DNA from: Rhodopseudomonas boonkerdii
GTDB lineage: Bacteria; Pseudomonadota; Alphaproteobacteria; Rhizobiales; Xanthobacteraceae
Length of the DNA stretch: 64,000 bases
Direction: 5' to 3'
Assembly: GCF_021184025.1 (NCBI RefSeq)
Contig: NZ_CP036537.1
Location: 3,782,001-3,846,000, forward strand
The position numbers and the translations under genes were made by a program. This document shows, piece after piece, positions 16,803 through 25,545 of this stretch (position 1 is its first letter; the number at the start of each line of letters is the position of its first letter). The notes beneath the pieces were generated by a model. That model searched no databases and was not told the DNA's origin. It saw only the letters and a list, made by a program, of their open reading frames with translations.

Positions 16803-17522
16803 TCAGTACTTGGCGACCACCGGACCACCCCAGCCGAAGCGATAATTCAGACCGGCCTTGATGGTGTGCTCGTCATTGTTGAAGCTGGTCGACCCGGCCG
16901 GGAATGCAGTCGAGGTCAGCGTGGTGTTGCCGAAGTTGTAGTACTGATACTCGATCTTGCCCGACCAGTTCGGCGTGAACATGTATTCGAGACCGCCGCC
17001 GACGGTGTAGCCGCTCTTGCTGTTGCCATCGACGCCGACCGGGGTCGACGGTACGAGGCTGGTCACCGTCAGATCGTTGTTGCCGCGCCAGGCGTAACCG
17101 CCCTTGGCGTAAAGCAGCGCCGGCCCCCAGGTGTAGCCGAGACGGCCGGTGACCGAGCCCAGCTCATTGCTGTTGCCGGTGACGGTGGTCCCGTTCGGAT
17201 ACAAGAAGCCGGTATTGTTGCTGCCCATCCAGCTGTAATTGGCCTCGATGCCGAGCACCCAGTTGGTGGCGAACTGATAGTCGAAACCGCCCTGCACGCC
17301 GCCCATGAATCGGCCGCTGTCGCCGACCAGGCTGTTGCTGTCGCCGAAGGCGCCACCGACGTGACCGCCGATATAGAAGCCGGTCCAGTTATAGACCACT
17401 GCCGGCGCGGTATAGGCCGGTGCCTTGGTATAGGTCCGCGCCGGAAGATCAGCAGCGAAAGCCGTGGTGGAAGCGGCGGCGACAGCGACGATCGCCGACG
17501 CGCTCAGCAGAAACTTTTTCAT
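16803..17522 (-). CDS. Omp25/31-family outer-membrane beta-barrel protein
   Basis: 239 residues. Signal peptide (KKFLLSASAIVAVAAASTTA) cut at AFAADLPARTY. The mature start APAVVYNWTGFYIGGHVGGA is the family signature of rhizobial/Brucella Omp25/31 proteins. Alternating beta strands follow (GGVQGGFDYQFATNWVLGIE, LGYTWGPALLYAKGGYAW, VGGGLEYMFTPNWSGKIEYQ) and the protein ends near KAGLNYRFGWGGPVVAKY. An 8-stranded surface barrel with structural or adhesive role. A GGGGAC ribosome site and a strong terminator frame it as a single-gene transcript. The 300 bp upstream (17523-17826) carries only its promoter region. Confidence 0.92.
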   Translation of the reverse strand: MKKFLLSASAIVAVAAASTTAFAADLPARTYTKAPAYTAPAVVYNWTGFYIGGHVGGAFGDSNSLVGDSGRFMGGVQGGFDYQFATNWVLGIEANYSWMGSNNTGFLYPNGTTVTGNSNELGSVTGRLGYTWGPALLYAKGGYAWRGNNDLTVTSLVPSTPVGVDGNSKSGYTVGGGLEYMFTPNWSGKIEYQYYNFGNTTLTSTAFPAGSTSFNNDEHTIKAGLNYRFGWGGPVVAKY

Positions 17523-17826
17523 GTGAAGTCCCCTGTGTTGCGTTGTGACGGTCTGAAAACAACGTGGCGGGAGTTTGGTTGCTTCACGGCGTTCCCTGCC
17601 ACAGTGATCTTTCTTGAGTGCGACATAATAGCAACATCCGGCCTGTTCATTTTTAGACTGGAGACAAGCCGATCCGGTTCAAGCTTCACGCGAAATTGAG
17701 GCAGGGACCGCCGCGATATCACCGCAAGAAAGCCGCAGGGCTCTCCGGCTGGACCGTTGGAAAACGATGTAATCGGGGAAAGAATCCTGCGGCAAACTTG
17801 CGGCAAAACGGACCGCTTTGGAGCGG

Positions 17827-18249
17827 TTACCGCGTCATCTTTTCCATTTCCGGAAACGGCTGATAGTTCGCGCCGGCGCAGAATTCGGCGCTGTTCTCGA
17901 CCACGCGATCGAGCCGGCCGTCGACGAAGGCGACGCCACGTTCCTGCACCGGGGTGTAGCGGTTATTGAAATCCTTCGCCGAGTAACGGACGCAAGCGAT
18001 GTAACGCATATTGCCGCCGACAGTGCGCTGCACCGGCTCGGCGACGGCCGCGCCGCGCACGCCGACGGGATCGTTGAGATAGGTGCGCATGAAGGCGAGC
18101 AGATCGGTGCGATAATTGGTTGGAAACGGCTGCGGTCCGCTGGCGCTTTCAGTAAAGGCAATGCTGCCGCTCGGGCCGGCGCAGGCGCTCAAACCGAAAG
18201 ACAACAGCACCCCGGCTACGCGCATCGCCTTCTGCAGATTCAATGTCAT
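17827..18249 (-). CDS. Putative lipoprotein
   Basis: 140 residues. The hydrophobic N-terminus ends in a lipobox, VLLSFGLSAC-AG, so it should be lipidated at that Cys. The mature part has RTDLLAFMRTYLNDPVGVRG and MRYIACVRYSAKDFNNRYTP, with EFCAGANYQPFPEMEK at the C-terminus. I recognise it only as a conserved rhizobial lipoprotein type. Start MTLNLQKAMRV at 18249; MRVAGVLL, 24 bp further in, is an alternative. Function unknown. Confidence 0.8.
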   Translation of the reverse strand: MTLNLQKAMRVAGVLLSFGLSACAGPSGSIAFTESASGPQPFPTNYRTDLLAFMRTYLNDPVGVRGAAVAEPVQRTVGGNMRYIACVRYSAKDFNNRYTPVQERGVAFVDGRLDRVVENSAEFCAGANYQPFPEMEKMTR

Positions 18250-18447
18250 TCCCGCCTGCTTCCGAACTCTGCCTTGTCCTAGACGGTTCGCGCGCCGAAG
18301 GGAATTCGCAACTCGGTGACGATGACGCCGGAGTGATCGACGGACACGGGTCCACCCCGCCATTCCCGGGGACGCGGGAATGACGGGGCGACCTTCAAAC
18401 TCCCCGGCCGCAGCAGGGCAATGAGAATGCTGCGACCACGGAGCCCC

Positions 18448-18711
18448 TTAACCGTGTTTATGCACGGTTTTAGCTGTGATGCCGGAATGCCTGAAGGTCT
18501 TGTGGTGACCCAACTTCTTGTGAAGATTGAAGTGCGGATGCCCATGCAGACGCATGTGGCGGTGATGCGTCATGTGACCGCGATGCATCTGCGCTTTCGC
18601 ATCGAGCGCATTGGAACGATGTGCGCGATTGGCATGGTCCAGGCTGCCGGCAAATGCCGGTGCGGCGAGCATGGAGACGGCGATCAGCGCGGCAGAAACA
18701 GTCTTCAACAT
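18448..18711 (-). CDS. Small secreted His-rich protein
   Basis: 87 residues from MLKTVSAALIAVSMLAAPAF, a signal peptide cut near AFAGS. The mature part is basic and His-rich (HRGHMTHHRHMRLHGHPHFN, then LHKKLGHHKTFRH), about 16 His in 65 residues. Probably a periplasmic metal- or acid-responsive protein (inference). An alternative start 27 bp upstream exists at 18738; the shorter form has the better signal peptide and an AGGAGA site upstream. Confidence 0.7.
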   Translation of the reverse strand: MLKTVSAALIAVSMLAAPAFAGSLDHANRAHRSNALDAKAQMHRGHMTHHRHMRLHGHPHFNLHKKLGHHKTFRHSGITAKTVHKHG

Positions 18712-18984
18712 GGTCTTCTCCTGTCGGTTCTCGATCAAGAAGGTGACCGGTCGGGATGGCCGGGCTTATCGATCATGCAGCGATCCTAGTTCGCCCGCTC
18801 TGAACCCATGCTGACGCGCCCGTGCAGACGGCGTTCATCTCGATGACATCCTCGTCATGCGGATAGAACATCGGAACGGCTGCACATCGCTGCGGGAATG
18901 AACAGCCATCGGCGGTGTTCATTCCGTGTTCCCAACCGCTGGCTTCCGTGCCAGACTGATCCGGCTGCAAACAGGAGCGCCGCC

Positions 18985-19548
18985 ATGACAAAGTCTTCGA
19001 GGACTTCTTCTCTGACCCGGCTGACGACATTTGCACTGCTTTCGGCAGTCATCGCCGTCACGCCGTCCGTCACCGCATTCGCTGCCGGCAGCGACACACC
19101 GTCCCCGCCGCCGTCCTCCGACCAGAAGAAGGGCGCCAAGGACAAGAAGCACCACGCCGACAAACCCGACGAACGCGCTTTCCTCGATGGCTATCGCGCC
19201 GCTTATGCCACGATCTATGACAAACACGACTATGCCGCCGCCATCGGACAGCTGAAGGCCCTGAAGCAGGATGATCGCGCCGACGTCGCCAACCTGATCG
19301 GCTATTCCTACCGCAAGCTCGGCGACTACAAGGTCTCGCAGGCTTATTACGAGCGCGCGCTGAAAGCCGATCCGAACCATGCGCGCACCTGGCAATATTA
19401 CGGCCTGTGGCAGGTCGAACAGGGCAACCGCGATCAGGCCCAGTATCACCTGAACAAACTCGCCGCGCTCACCGGCAAGAATTCGATCGAATACAAATCG
19501 CTGTCGGACGCGCTCGCTCAGGCGCCGGGCACCGGCCTCACCTACTGA
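18985..19548 (+). CDS. Secreted TPR-repeat protein
   Basis: 187 residues. AGGAGC 6-7 bases before the ATG. Signal peptide (LTTFALLSAVIAVTPSVTAF), then a Lys-rich linker and tetratricopeptide repeats, residues about 65-160: YAAAIGQLKALKQDDRADVA, VSQAYYERALKADPNHARTW, GNRDQAQYHLNKLAAL. Likely a periplasmic scaffold; partner unknown. Starts on the opposite strand from the His-rich gene at 18448-18711. Confidence 0.82.
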   Translation: MTKSSRTSSLTRLTTFALLSAVIAVTPSVTAFAAGSDTPSPPPSSDQKKGAKDKKHHADKPDERAFLDGYRAAYATIYDKHDYAAAIGQLKALKQDDRADVANLIGYSYRKLGDYKVSQAYYERALKADPNHARTWQYYGLWQVEQGNRDQAQYHLNKLAALTGKNSIEYKSLSDALAQAPGTGLTY

Positions 19549-19660
19549 TCCCGTTCGCGGATCGGTTCAAGCCGGCGTGGCCCAGCGGGCTGCGCCGGCT
19601 TTGTGTTGCCTGCCACGTTGCTGACTGCCTTTCCGATATCGCTCGCACGGAGAGCCTGAG

Positions 19661-21049
19661 ATGGACGCCTGGCTGAATCCCGCACTCGACTACATCCACG
19701 ACTGGCTGGAATTCCAAATGCGTGCTTCGCAGCAGCCAGGCTGCCTCGTCGCCGTCGCCTATCGCGGCAAGATCGTTACCGAATATGCATTCGGCCATGC
19801 CGATCTCGCCACCGGGGAAAAACTAACGCCCCGGCACAGGTTTCGGATCGCATCGCATTCAAAGAGTTTCACCGCCGCCGGCGTCATGAAACTGCGTGAA
19901 CAGCGCAAGCTGCGCCTCGACGATCCCGTGGGGCAATATGTGAAGAGCCTCCATCCGCAAGTCGCGGACACCACCATCGCGCAGATTCTCTCCCATAGCG
20001 CCGGCCTCACCCGCGACGGCACTGCAAGCGAACAGTACTCCGATAACCGGCCTTTCCTCAGCGCCGAAGAATTGATGGCTGATCTCCGGTCGCCGCTCAC
20101 CATCGAGCCAAACTCCCGCTTCAAATACTCCAATCACGGCTTCGGCTTGCTCGGCCTTGTGATCGAAGCCATCACCAATGAAAGTTATGGCGTCTGGATC
20201 GAGCGCGAGATCGTCGAGGCCGTCGGCTTGCGCGAGACACAATCCGACATGCCTCTTGCCAAAGGTACACCATTCGCGCGCGGTCACACTCCCCGGCTTC
20301 CTGTCGGCCATCGCCTCGTAGTCCCTGGAGACTATCGCGAAAACGCGATCAGACCTGCCGGCGGCTTCATCAGCACGGCGGCAGACGTCGCCCGCTACTT
20401 CGCTCAACTGGCACCGAACGCAAAGCGCAGCGTGCTCTCCATAGGCAGCCGGCGAGAGATGACCCGGAAGCACTGGCGCAATCCGCATTCGAGCCTGGAG
20501 CAATACTACGGCTTCGGAATCATGAGCGGCAATGTGGGCGGCTGGGATTGGTTCGGGCACAGCGGAGGGCTGCAGGGCTATATCTCACGGACCTGCGTCA
20601 TCCCAGCCTGCGAGATAACCATTAGCATCTTGACCAATGCCACCGATGGCTGGGCCGGTTTCTGGGTCGATGGCGCCATGCATATCCTGCGGGCCTTTGC
20701 CAATCGCGGCGTACCGAAGCGGAAAGTCCGCAACTGGACCGGCCGCTGGTGGACATCATGGGGCGCGTTCGATCTCGTTCCCATGGGGAACGTCGTTCTG
20801 GTCGGCAACCCGCACAGCTTCAATCCATTTCTGGATACGACGGAAATCGAGATCACCGGTCGCGACAAGGGCCGGATTTCACTCGCCGCCGGCTATGCCA
20901 GCCATGGTGAAGCCGTGCGCCGCATCCGCAACAAGGCCGGCAAAGTGAGCGAAGTCTGGTTCGCGGGCGGCAAAGGGAGATCGGAGAAGGCGGTTGCCGC
21001 GGAGATGGGACGGAAATACAGAGCCGCGAGGCGCCAGTTCTCGCGTTAA
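19661..21049 (+). CDS. Serine beta-lactamase-like hydrolase (class C fold)
   Basis: 462 residues, no signal peptide. The PF00144 catalytic residues are present: S-x-x-K in FRIASHSKSFTAAG (residue about 68), Y-x-N in FKYSNHGFGLLGLV (about 153), and H-x-G in WFGHSGGLQGY (about 300). It should be an esterase, D-peptidase or amidase rather than a resistance beta-lactamase, because the family is broad and the protein looks cytosolic. The C-terminal 100 residues form a separate beta-rich domain (DLVPMGNVVLVGNPHSFNPF). Single gene, GGAG site upstream. Confidence 0.85.
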   Translation: MDAWLNPALDYIHDWLEFQMRASQQPGCLVAVAYRGKIVTEYAFGHADLATGEKLTPRHRFRIASHSKSFTAAGVMKLREQRKLRLDDPVGQYVKSLHPQVADTTIAQILSHSAGLTRDGTASEQYSDNRPFLSAEELMADLRSPLTIEPNSRFKYSNHGFGLLGLVIEAITNESYGVWIEREIVEAVGLRETQSDMPLAKGTPFARGHTPRLPVGHRLVVPGDYRENAIRPAGGFISTAADVARYFAQLAPNAKRSVLSIGSRREMTRKHWRNPHSSLEQYYGFGIMSGNVGGWDWFGHSGGLQGYISRTCVIPACEITISILTNATDGWAGFWVDGAMHILRAFANRGVPKRKVRNWTGRWWTSWGAFDLVPMGNVVLVGNPHSFNPFLDTTEIEITGRDKGRISLAAGYASHGEAVRRIRNKAGKVSEVWFAGGKGRSEKAVAAEMGRKYRAARRQFSR

Positions 21050-21173
21050 CGATACGGCGTACCGCAACGCCAGCCGACTTCAAAAAACCTGCTAAGCTTA
21101 CGCTCGACAACCCCGGCCCAGGTCGGTTAGACGACCCCGCGCAATCACGCAGCACGAGCCCGCGATCTCCGCC

Positions 21174-21953
21174 ATGACCACGTCCAAGCGCCTCGACCGG
21201 ATCGCCTTCGTTGCAAGCAACAGCGCCGAAGCGCAGGTTGCCTATGAGCAGCTGGTGCAGATCTACGGGAATGACGATCCTCACAAGGCCGACGTCATTG
21301 TCGCGCTCGGCGGCGATGGCCTGATGCTGAAGACGCTGCACGACCATATGCGCACCGGCAAGCCGATCTACGGCATGCATCGCGGCACCGTCGGCTTCCT
21401 GATGAACGAGTTCTCGACGCACGACCTGCACGCACGCCTTGCCGCGGCGCGCGAAACCCTGATCAATCCCCTGCTGATGCGTGCGACCGACGTGCATGGC
21501 AAAGTGCACATCCATCACGCCATCAACGAGGTCTCGCTGTTCCGCCAGACTCATCAGGCGGCGCGGCTGCGCATCCTGATCGACGAGCAGGAACGCATGG
21601 CTGAGCTGATCGCCGACGGCATCCTCGTCGCCACGCCTGCGGGCTCGACCGCCTATAATCTGTCGGCGCAGGGCCCGATCCTGCCCATCAACGCCGCCCT
21701 GCTCGCGCTGACGCCGATCAGTGCGTTTCGCCCGCGCCGCTGGCGTGGCGCGCTGCTGCCGAACAAGGCGTTCGTCGTCATCGAAGTGCTGGAAGGCGAC
21801 AAGCGCCCGGTGGCGGCCGTTGCCGATCACGACGAGGCCCGCGATGTCCGCCGGGTCGAGGTGATCGCCGACCGGACGATCTCGATGCGCATGCTGTTCG
21901 ATCCCGGCCACAGCCTGGAAGAACGCATCATCAGCGAGCAGTTCAGTTACTAG
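21174..21953 (+). CDS. nadK: NAD kinase
   Basis: 259 residues, a normal length for the short alphaproteobacterial form. It phosphorylates NAD to NADP. Signature elements are [15 protein letters not shown] (GGDG), [25 protein letters not shown] (NE motif) and [20 protein letters not shown]. The C-terminus [20 protein letters not shown] is typical of the rhizobial orthologues. Same strand as the CheY/HPt pair downstream, 88 bp away, but probably a separate transcript. Confidence 0.95.
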   Translation: MTTSKRLDRIAFVASNSAEAQVAYEQLVQIYGNDDPHKADVIVALGGDGLMLKTLHDHMRTGKPIYGMHRGTVGFLMNEFSTHDLHARLAAARETLINPLLMRATDVHGKVHIHHAINEVSLFRQTHQAARLRILIDEQERMAELIADGILVATPAGSTAYNLSAQGPILPINAALLALTPISAFRPRRWRGALLPNKAFVVIEVLEGDKRPVAAVADHDEARDVRRVEVIADRTISMRMLFDPGHSLEERIISEQFSY

Positions 21954-22041
21954 GATCAGCCGTACGGCTCGGCCCTCAACCCTTCGTTAACCGCCGCCCC
22001 GCTATGGTTAACACGAGGTAACCGCCCGGCCGAGCGCGTCC

Positions 22042-22587
22042 ATGTACCGTATCGACTTCAACAAGCTTCGCTTCCTGATCTGCGACGACAATCCGCACAT
22101 GCGGCGCATTCTGCGTACGCTGCTGCATTCGTTCGGCGCACGCGAAGTCTATGAGGCCGAGGACGGCGCCACCGCACTGGAAATGTACAGCCACTATGTG
22201 CCGGACATCGTGATCGCCGACTGGGCGATGCCGATCTTCGACGGTCTCGAATTGACGCAGATGATCCGGCAACCGGATTCCAAGGGCAATCCCTACGCAC
22301 CGATCATCATGCTGACGGCGCATTCCGAAAAGCGCCGCGTCACCATGGCGCGCGATGCCGGGGTGACCGAATTTCTCGCCAAACCGATCTCGGCGAAGGC
22401 CCTGTATCAGCGCATCATGAGCGTGGTGGCCCATCCCCGCCCCTTCATCAAGACGCGCAACTATTTCGGCCCCGATCGCCGCCGCAACACCACCGTCGCC
22501 TATATCGGACCGGAGCGTCGCAATGGCGGTGAAGCGGAGATCCTGCAGCAGCCGTCGCTGCTCGATAAAGCCCGCGTCAGCAGCTAG
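22042..22587 (+). CDS. Stand-alone CheY-like response regulator
   Basis: 181 residues. Receiver domain residues about 9-130: acidic pair in FLICDDNPHMRR, phospho-acceptor Asp in DIVIADWAMPIFDG, Thr/Lys pair in IIMLTAHS and FLAKPIS. No output domain; instead a tail with two related motifs, YFGPDRRRN and YIGPERRNG, which recur in rhizobial receivers. Followed 17 bp later by an HPt protein, so the two should exchange phosphate. The upstream region contains ATGGTTAA (about 22006), half of a CtrA-type site. Confidence 0.88.
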   Translation: MYRIDFNKLRFLICDDNPHMRRILRTLLHSFGAREVYEAEDGATALEMYSHYVPDIVIADWAMPIFDGLELTQMIRQPDSKGNPYAPIIMLTAHSEKRRVTMARDAGVTEFLAKPISAKALYQRIMSVVAHPRPFIKTRNYFGPDRRRNTTVAYIGPERRNGGEAEILQQPSLLDKARVSS

Positions 22588-22604
22588 TCGTTGGAGAATT
22601 CTCG

Positions 22605-23183
22605 ATGGTCAGGGACAAGCAGCAAGCGGCGATGATCCAGACCTTCGCCGATCATGCGGTGATCACGCCGCAGAACACGCTGAAGCATGCGATCCGCACG
22701 CCGCGGGAGCGCGAGTTTGACGATCCCGTGGCGCGTGCCGAAGCGGCGCTGGCCAATCTCTCCGGCGAGTTCAAGAGCTGGATGCGCACCGAATGCGATC
22801 GTCTCGCAGCGGCCCATGCGGCGGTGATCGCCAAGGGCTTTACCGACGCCACGCGGGGCGAATTGTTTCGTGCGGCGCATGACATCAAGGGCGATGCGCC
22901 GACCTTCGGTTTCCCCGCTGCCGGCGCGGCAGCCGAGAGCCTGTGCCGCATCATCGAACATGCGCCCGATCTCGACGCGCTGCCGTCAGACCTGATTCAG
23001 CATCATATCGATGCGGTTCATGCCATCGTGCGTGAGCACAACACCATCGAGAAGGCCGGTGTCGCCGATGAGCTGTCCCGCCGCCTGCGCGCGGTGGCCG
23101 ATGATTATCTGAAAGCGGCGAACAAGGACCGGCCGGAGCACCTCGATGCACTGGTGGTGCCAAGCATCGCGCCGACGATCTAG
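22605..23183 (+). CDS. Histidine phosphotransfer (HPt) domain protein
   Basis: 192 residues. The HPt motif is RAAHDIKGDAPTFGFPAAG (His about residue 91) in a helical bundle (AESLCRIIEHAPDLDALPSD). About 60 residues precede it (ALANLSGEFKSWMRTECDRL). GGAG lies 9 bases before the ATG. 17 bp downstream of the CheY gene, almost certainly cotranscribed. No hybrid kinase is near, so the cognate kinase is encoded elsewhere. Confidence 0.85.
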   Translation: MVRDKQQAAMIQTFADHAVITPQNTLKHAIRTPREREFDDPVARAEAALANLSGEFKSWMRTECDRLAAAHAAVIAKGFTDATRGELFRAAHDIKGDAPTFGFPAAGAAAESLCRIIEHAPDLDALPSDLIQHHIDAVHAIVREHNTIEKAGVADELSRRLRAVADDYLKAANKDRPEHLDALVVPSIAPTI

Positions 23184-23308
23184 CTGCTGGCGCGCTGAAG
23201 ACTCCTACCCTCATCCTGAGAGCCTGACTCATAAAGCGGTCTGGGGCGCTTTTCGACTGCTTTTGCTCGGGACAATGCCGCGTGCAACTCAGTATCTCGC
23301 TTCTCAGT

Positions 23309-23726
23309 CCCTCATCCGGAGGAGCCGCGCAGCGGCGTCTTGAAGGATGGCAGCACACTCCGAGCCAGGCCATCTCATGGTTCGAGACGCGACCAAGTGG
23401 CCGCTCCTCACCATGAGGGTTCTTCTTCTATAACTCGGCCCTCATCCTGAGGAGCCGCGCAGCGGCGTCTCGAAGGATGGCAGCACACTCCGAGCCAGGC
23501 CATCTCATGGTTCGAGACGCGGCCAAGTGGCCGCTCCTCACCATGAGGGTTCTTCTTCTATAACTCGGCCCTCATCCTGAGGAGCCGCGCAGCGGCGTCT
23601 CGAAGGATGGCGAAAAAGCTCCGAGCCGAGCCATCTCATGGTTCGAGACGGCGCTGTCAGCGGCGCAATTGCGCCGCGAGGCCTCCTCACCTCAGCCTGA
23701 ACGCAATTGCGTTCAGGCTGGAGGGA
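23309..23726. repeat. 130-bp tandem repeat ending in a composite palindromic element
   Basis: Units start at 23309, 23439 and 23569 with period 130. Units 1 and 2 are nearly identical; each opens CCTCATCCTGAGGAGCCGCG and ends with TTCTTCTTCTATAACTCGG. Unit 3 follows unit sequence for about 80 bp, then changes to GGCGGCGCAATTGCGCCGC-like sequence and a perfect 28-nt palindrome at 23693-23720 (CAGCCTGAACGCAA and its complement). The same composite occurs, partly inverted, at 25081-25526 and at 38184-38326. A REP/BIME-like family; the palindrome may also act as a terminator for the HPt and DUF2336 genes that converge here. Confidence 0.88.
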
Positions 23727-23737
23727 CAAGGCGGAGG

Positions 23738-24922
23738 TTAAGCCGCGATCGCTTCGTATGTGTAGTCATCCTCGTCGGCATACATGCCCTGTTCCGCGAG
23801 CTCGTCGCAGAACAGGCGCGCTTCCTCGCGGGCAGACTCGGTCGCGAAGCGGCGCAGCAGGATCAACAGCGGCTCCGACGCAGCAGGGTCGGTCTCGCAG
23901 GTGGTGAGCACGCGCTCGACCATGCGGCGGCGCAGACGCACCGCGCCTCCCACGGAGCCCACGAAGCCGATCTCGCCCCGCGCCGCAAGGGCTGCGCGGA
24001 AGGCAGGGAATGTCGATTGCGGCAGGCCTGCACGACTCAGCAGCGCGTTGACGCCGTTCTCCGCGCCATCGTCGACCAGCGCCGCCACACGACTTTCCGG
24101 CAGACCGGAGAGAACCACGAGCGCCTGCTCGAAAAGTTCGTGATTGCCCGACAGCAACGCGCGCAGAATGAGACCGGCCGTAAGCAGGCCTGCTTCGCGC
24201 AGGTGACGGATGAGATCGCGCATCTCCTCGCCGCGCGATCGCGAAGCGATGTTCACGGTGGAGCGCACCATGGCTTCGTCGGCCATGCGTTCGGCGCGAT
24301 CCTGCGACAGCCAGTTGCGGGCGACGACAAAACGCGCCAGCGTGTCGGAGAGTTTGACGACCAGCGCGTGGCGGGTTTTCGCCGGCAGGTCATCGAGGGC
24401 GAGCATCGCCTCGCGGATCGCGGCGAGATGACCATGCCGCGCGACAATGCGGTCCCACGAGAATGACGCGAGTTCGGCATAGGGATTCTCGATCAGCTCG
24501 AGCGCGGCCGCCGCGGAGCCGACTTCGGCGATGGCCGCGCAGACGGAAGTCGGCAGCGTGACGCGGCGGGCCACCGCGCATTGTCGTTCGCTGTCGCCGG
24601 TGGCGACGATGTCGACGAGGTCCGCATCGACCAGCAGCGGCGAATATTCGAGCACCGGCAGCGCGACGCAAGCCTGATCGACTGCCAGCGCCTGCACGAT
24701 GGCGGGCGGCGCCATCGGTGCCCGCGCGAAGACCTGCGCCATTGCCTGCCGCACAAGAGGCGAGACGTCGTCGAGCAGCATCAGCAGCGCGCCTTCGGCC
24801 GCGGCACGATCGTCGTCGGACAAATCGGAGAAGATGAAGGCCCGCGCCAGCGCGCGCGTCGCCTCTGCACGTTCGCTCGCTGGAGCGGTACGAACCCAAC
24901 TGATGAACTGCCGAACGATCAT
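23738..24922 (-). CDS. DUF2336-family protein
   Basis: 394 residues. All-helical, HEAT-like repeats (ALLMLLDDVSPLVRQAMAQV, ALPVLEYSPLLVDADLVDIV, AALELIENPYAELASFSWDR, RDLIRHLREAGLLTAGLILR). The N-terminal start RQFISWVRTAPASERAEATR is typical of DUF2336 proteins, found widely in rhizobia with unknown function. Its upstream region has TTAA-N7-TTCA (24992-25006), near the CtrA consensus. The gene is bracketed by the composite repeats at 23309-23726 and 25081-25526. Confidence 0.85.
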   Translation of the reverse strand: MIVRQFISWVRTAPASERAEATRALARAFIFSDLSDDDRAAAEGALLMLLDDVSPLVRQAMAQVFARAPMAPPAIVQALAVDQACVALPVLEYSPLLVDADLVDIVATGDSERQCAVARRVTLPTSVCAAIAEVGSAAAALELIENPYAELASFSWDRIVARHGHLAAIREAMLALDDLPAKTRHALVVKLSDTLARFVVARNWLSQDRAERMADEAMVRSTVNIASRSRGEEMRDLIRHLREAGLLTAGLILRALLSGNHELFEQALVVLSGLPESRVAALVDDGAENGVNALLSRAGLPQSTFPAFRAALAARGEIGFVGSVGGAVRLRRRMVERVLTTCETDPAASEPLLILLRRFATESAREEARLFCDELAEQGMYADEDDYTYEAIAA

Positions 24923-25080
24923 GTTACTGCCGGCCTACGCAACACGACACCGGAACGCGATGCCACAGTCAGGAAAAATAAACCATGGCACTTAACAAAG
25001 GGTTCACCATAACTGGCTGGTGTTGTTGAGGTTTTGTTAAGAGAACAGAGATGGCAGCTGGAGCTTGCGTCCGCCTGCTC

Positions 25081-25526
25081 CCCCTCATCCTGAGAGTCTG
25101 ATTGGAAATGCAGTCCGTAGTTTGGCGCTGCTGGTTGCCCGGACGGAGCGCAACAGACTCTGTCCCTCATGGTGAGGAGGCCTAGCGGCGCAATTGCGCC
25201 GCTGAGAGCGCCGTCTCGAACCATGAGATGTAGAGCTCCGCGGCCATCCTTCGAGACGCCGCTGCGCGGCTCCTCAGGATGAGGGACGGAGAATCGAGAT
25301 CCTGAGCTGAACCGGCATTATTCCGAGCAAAAGCTGTCGAAAACCACCTCGACCGCTTTATGAGTCAGACTCTGAGGAGCGCGCCCCACGGCGCGCGTCT
25401 CCCAGCGAATGACACAGCCATTCGCAAGGGATGGCGGCACACTCCGAGCCGGCAAACTCATGGTTTCAGACGGCGCTACGCGCCTTCTCACCTCCGCCTG
25501 AACGCAACTGCGTTCAGGCGGGAGGA
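25081..25526. repeat. Composite palindromic repeats, two copies in mixed orientation
   Basis: Copy one reads inward from CCTCATCCTGAGAGTCTGAT to an inverted GCCGCTGCGCGGCTCCTCAG block ending near 25287. Copy two runs from about 25372 to GCCTGAACGCAACTGCGTTC (+AGGC) at 25526. Same family as 23309-23726. No gene lies between 24923 and 25545. Confidence 0.8.
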
Positions 25527-25545
25527 ACAGAGTGCGTGCGCGCGC

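Noticed and set aside
23309..23726. Direct repeats that might be a CRISPR array
   Set aside because: Units are 130 bp with identical spacers, carry palindromic REP-like arms, and there are no cas genes.
24992..25006. TTAA-N7-TTCA upstream of the DUF2336 gene as a CtrA site
   Set aside because: One mismatch from the consensus in a very common motif; not strong enough to list as a feature.
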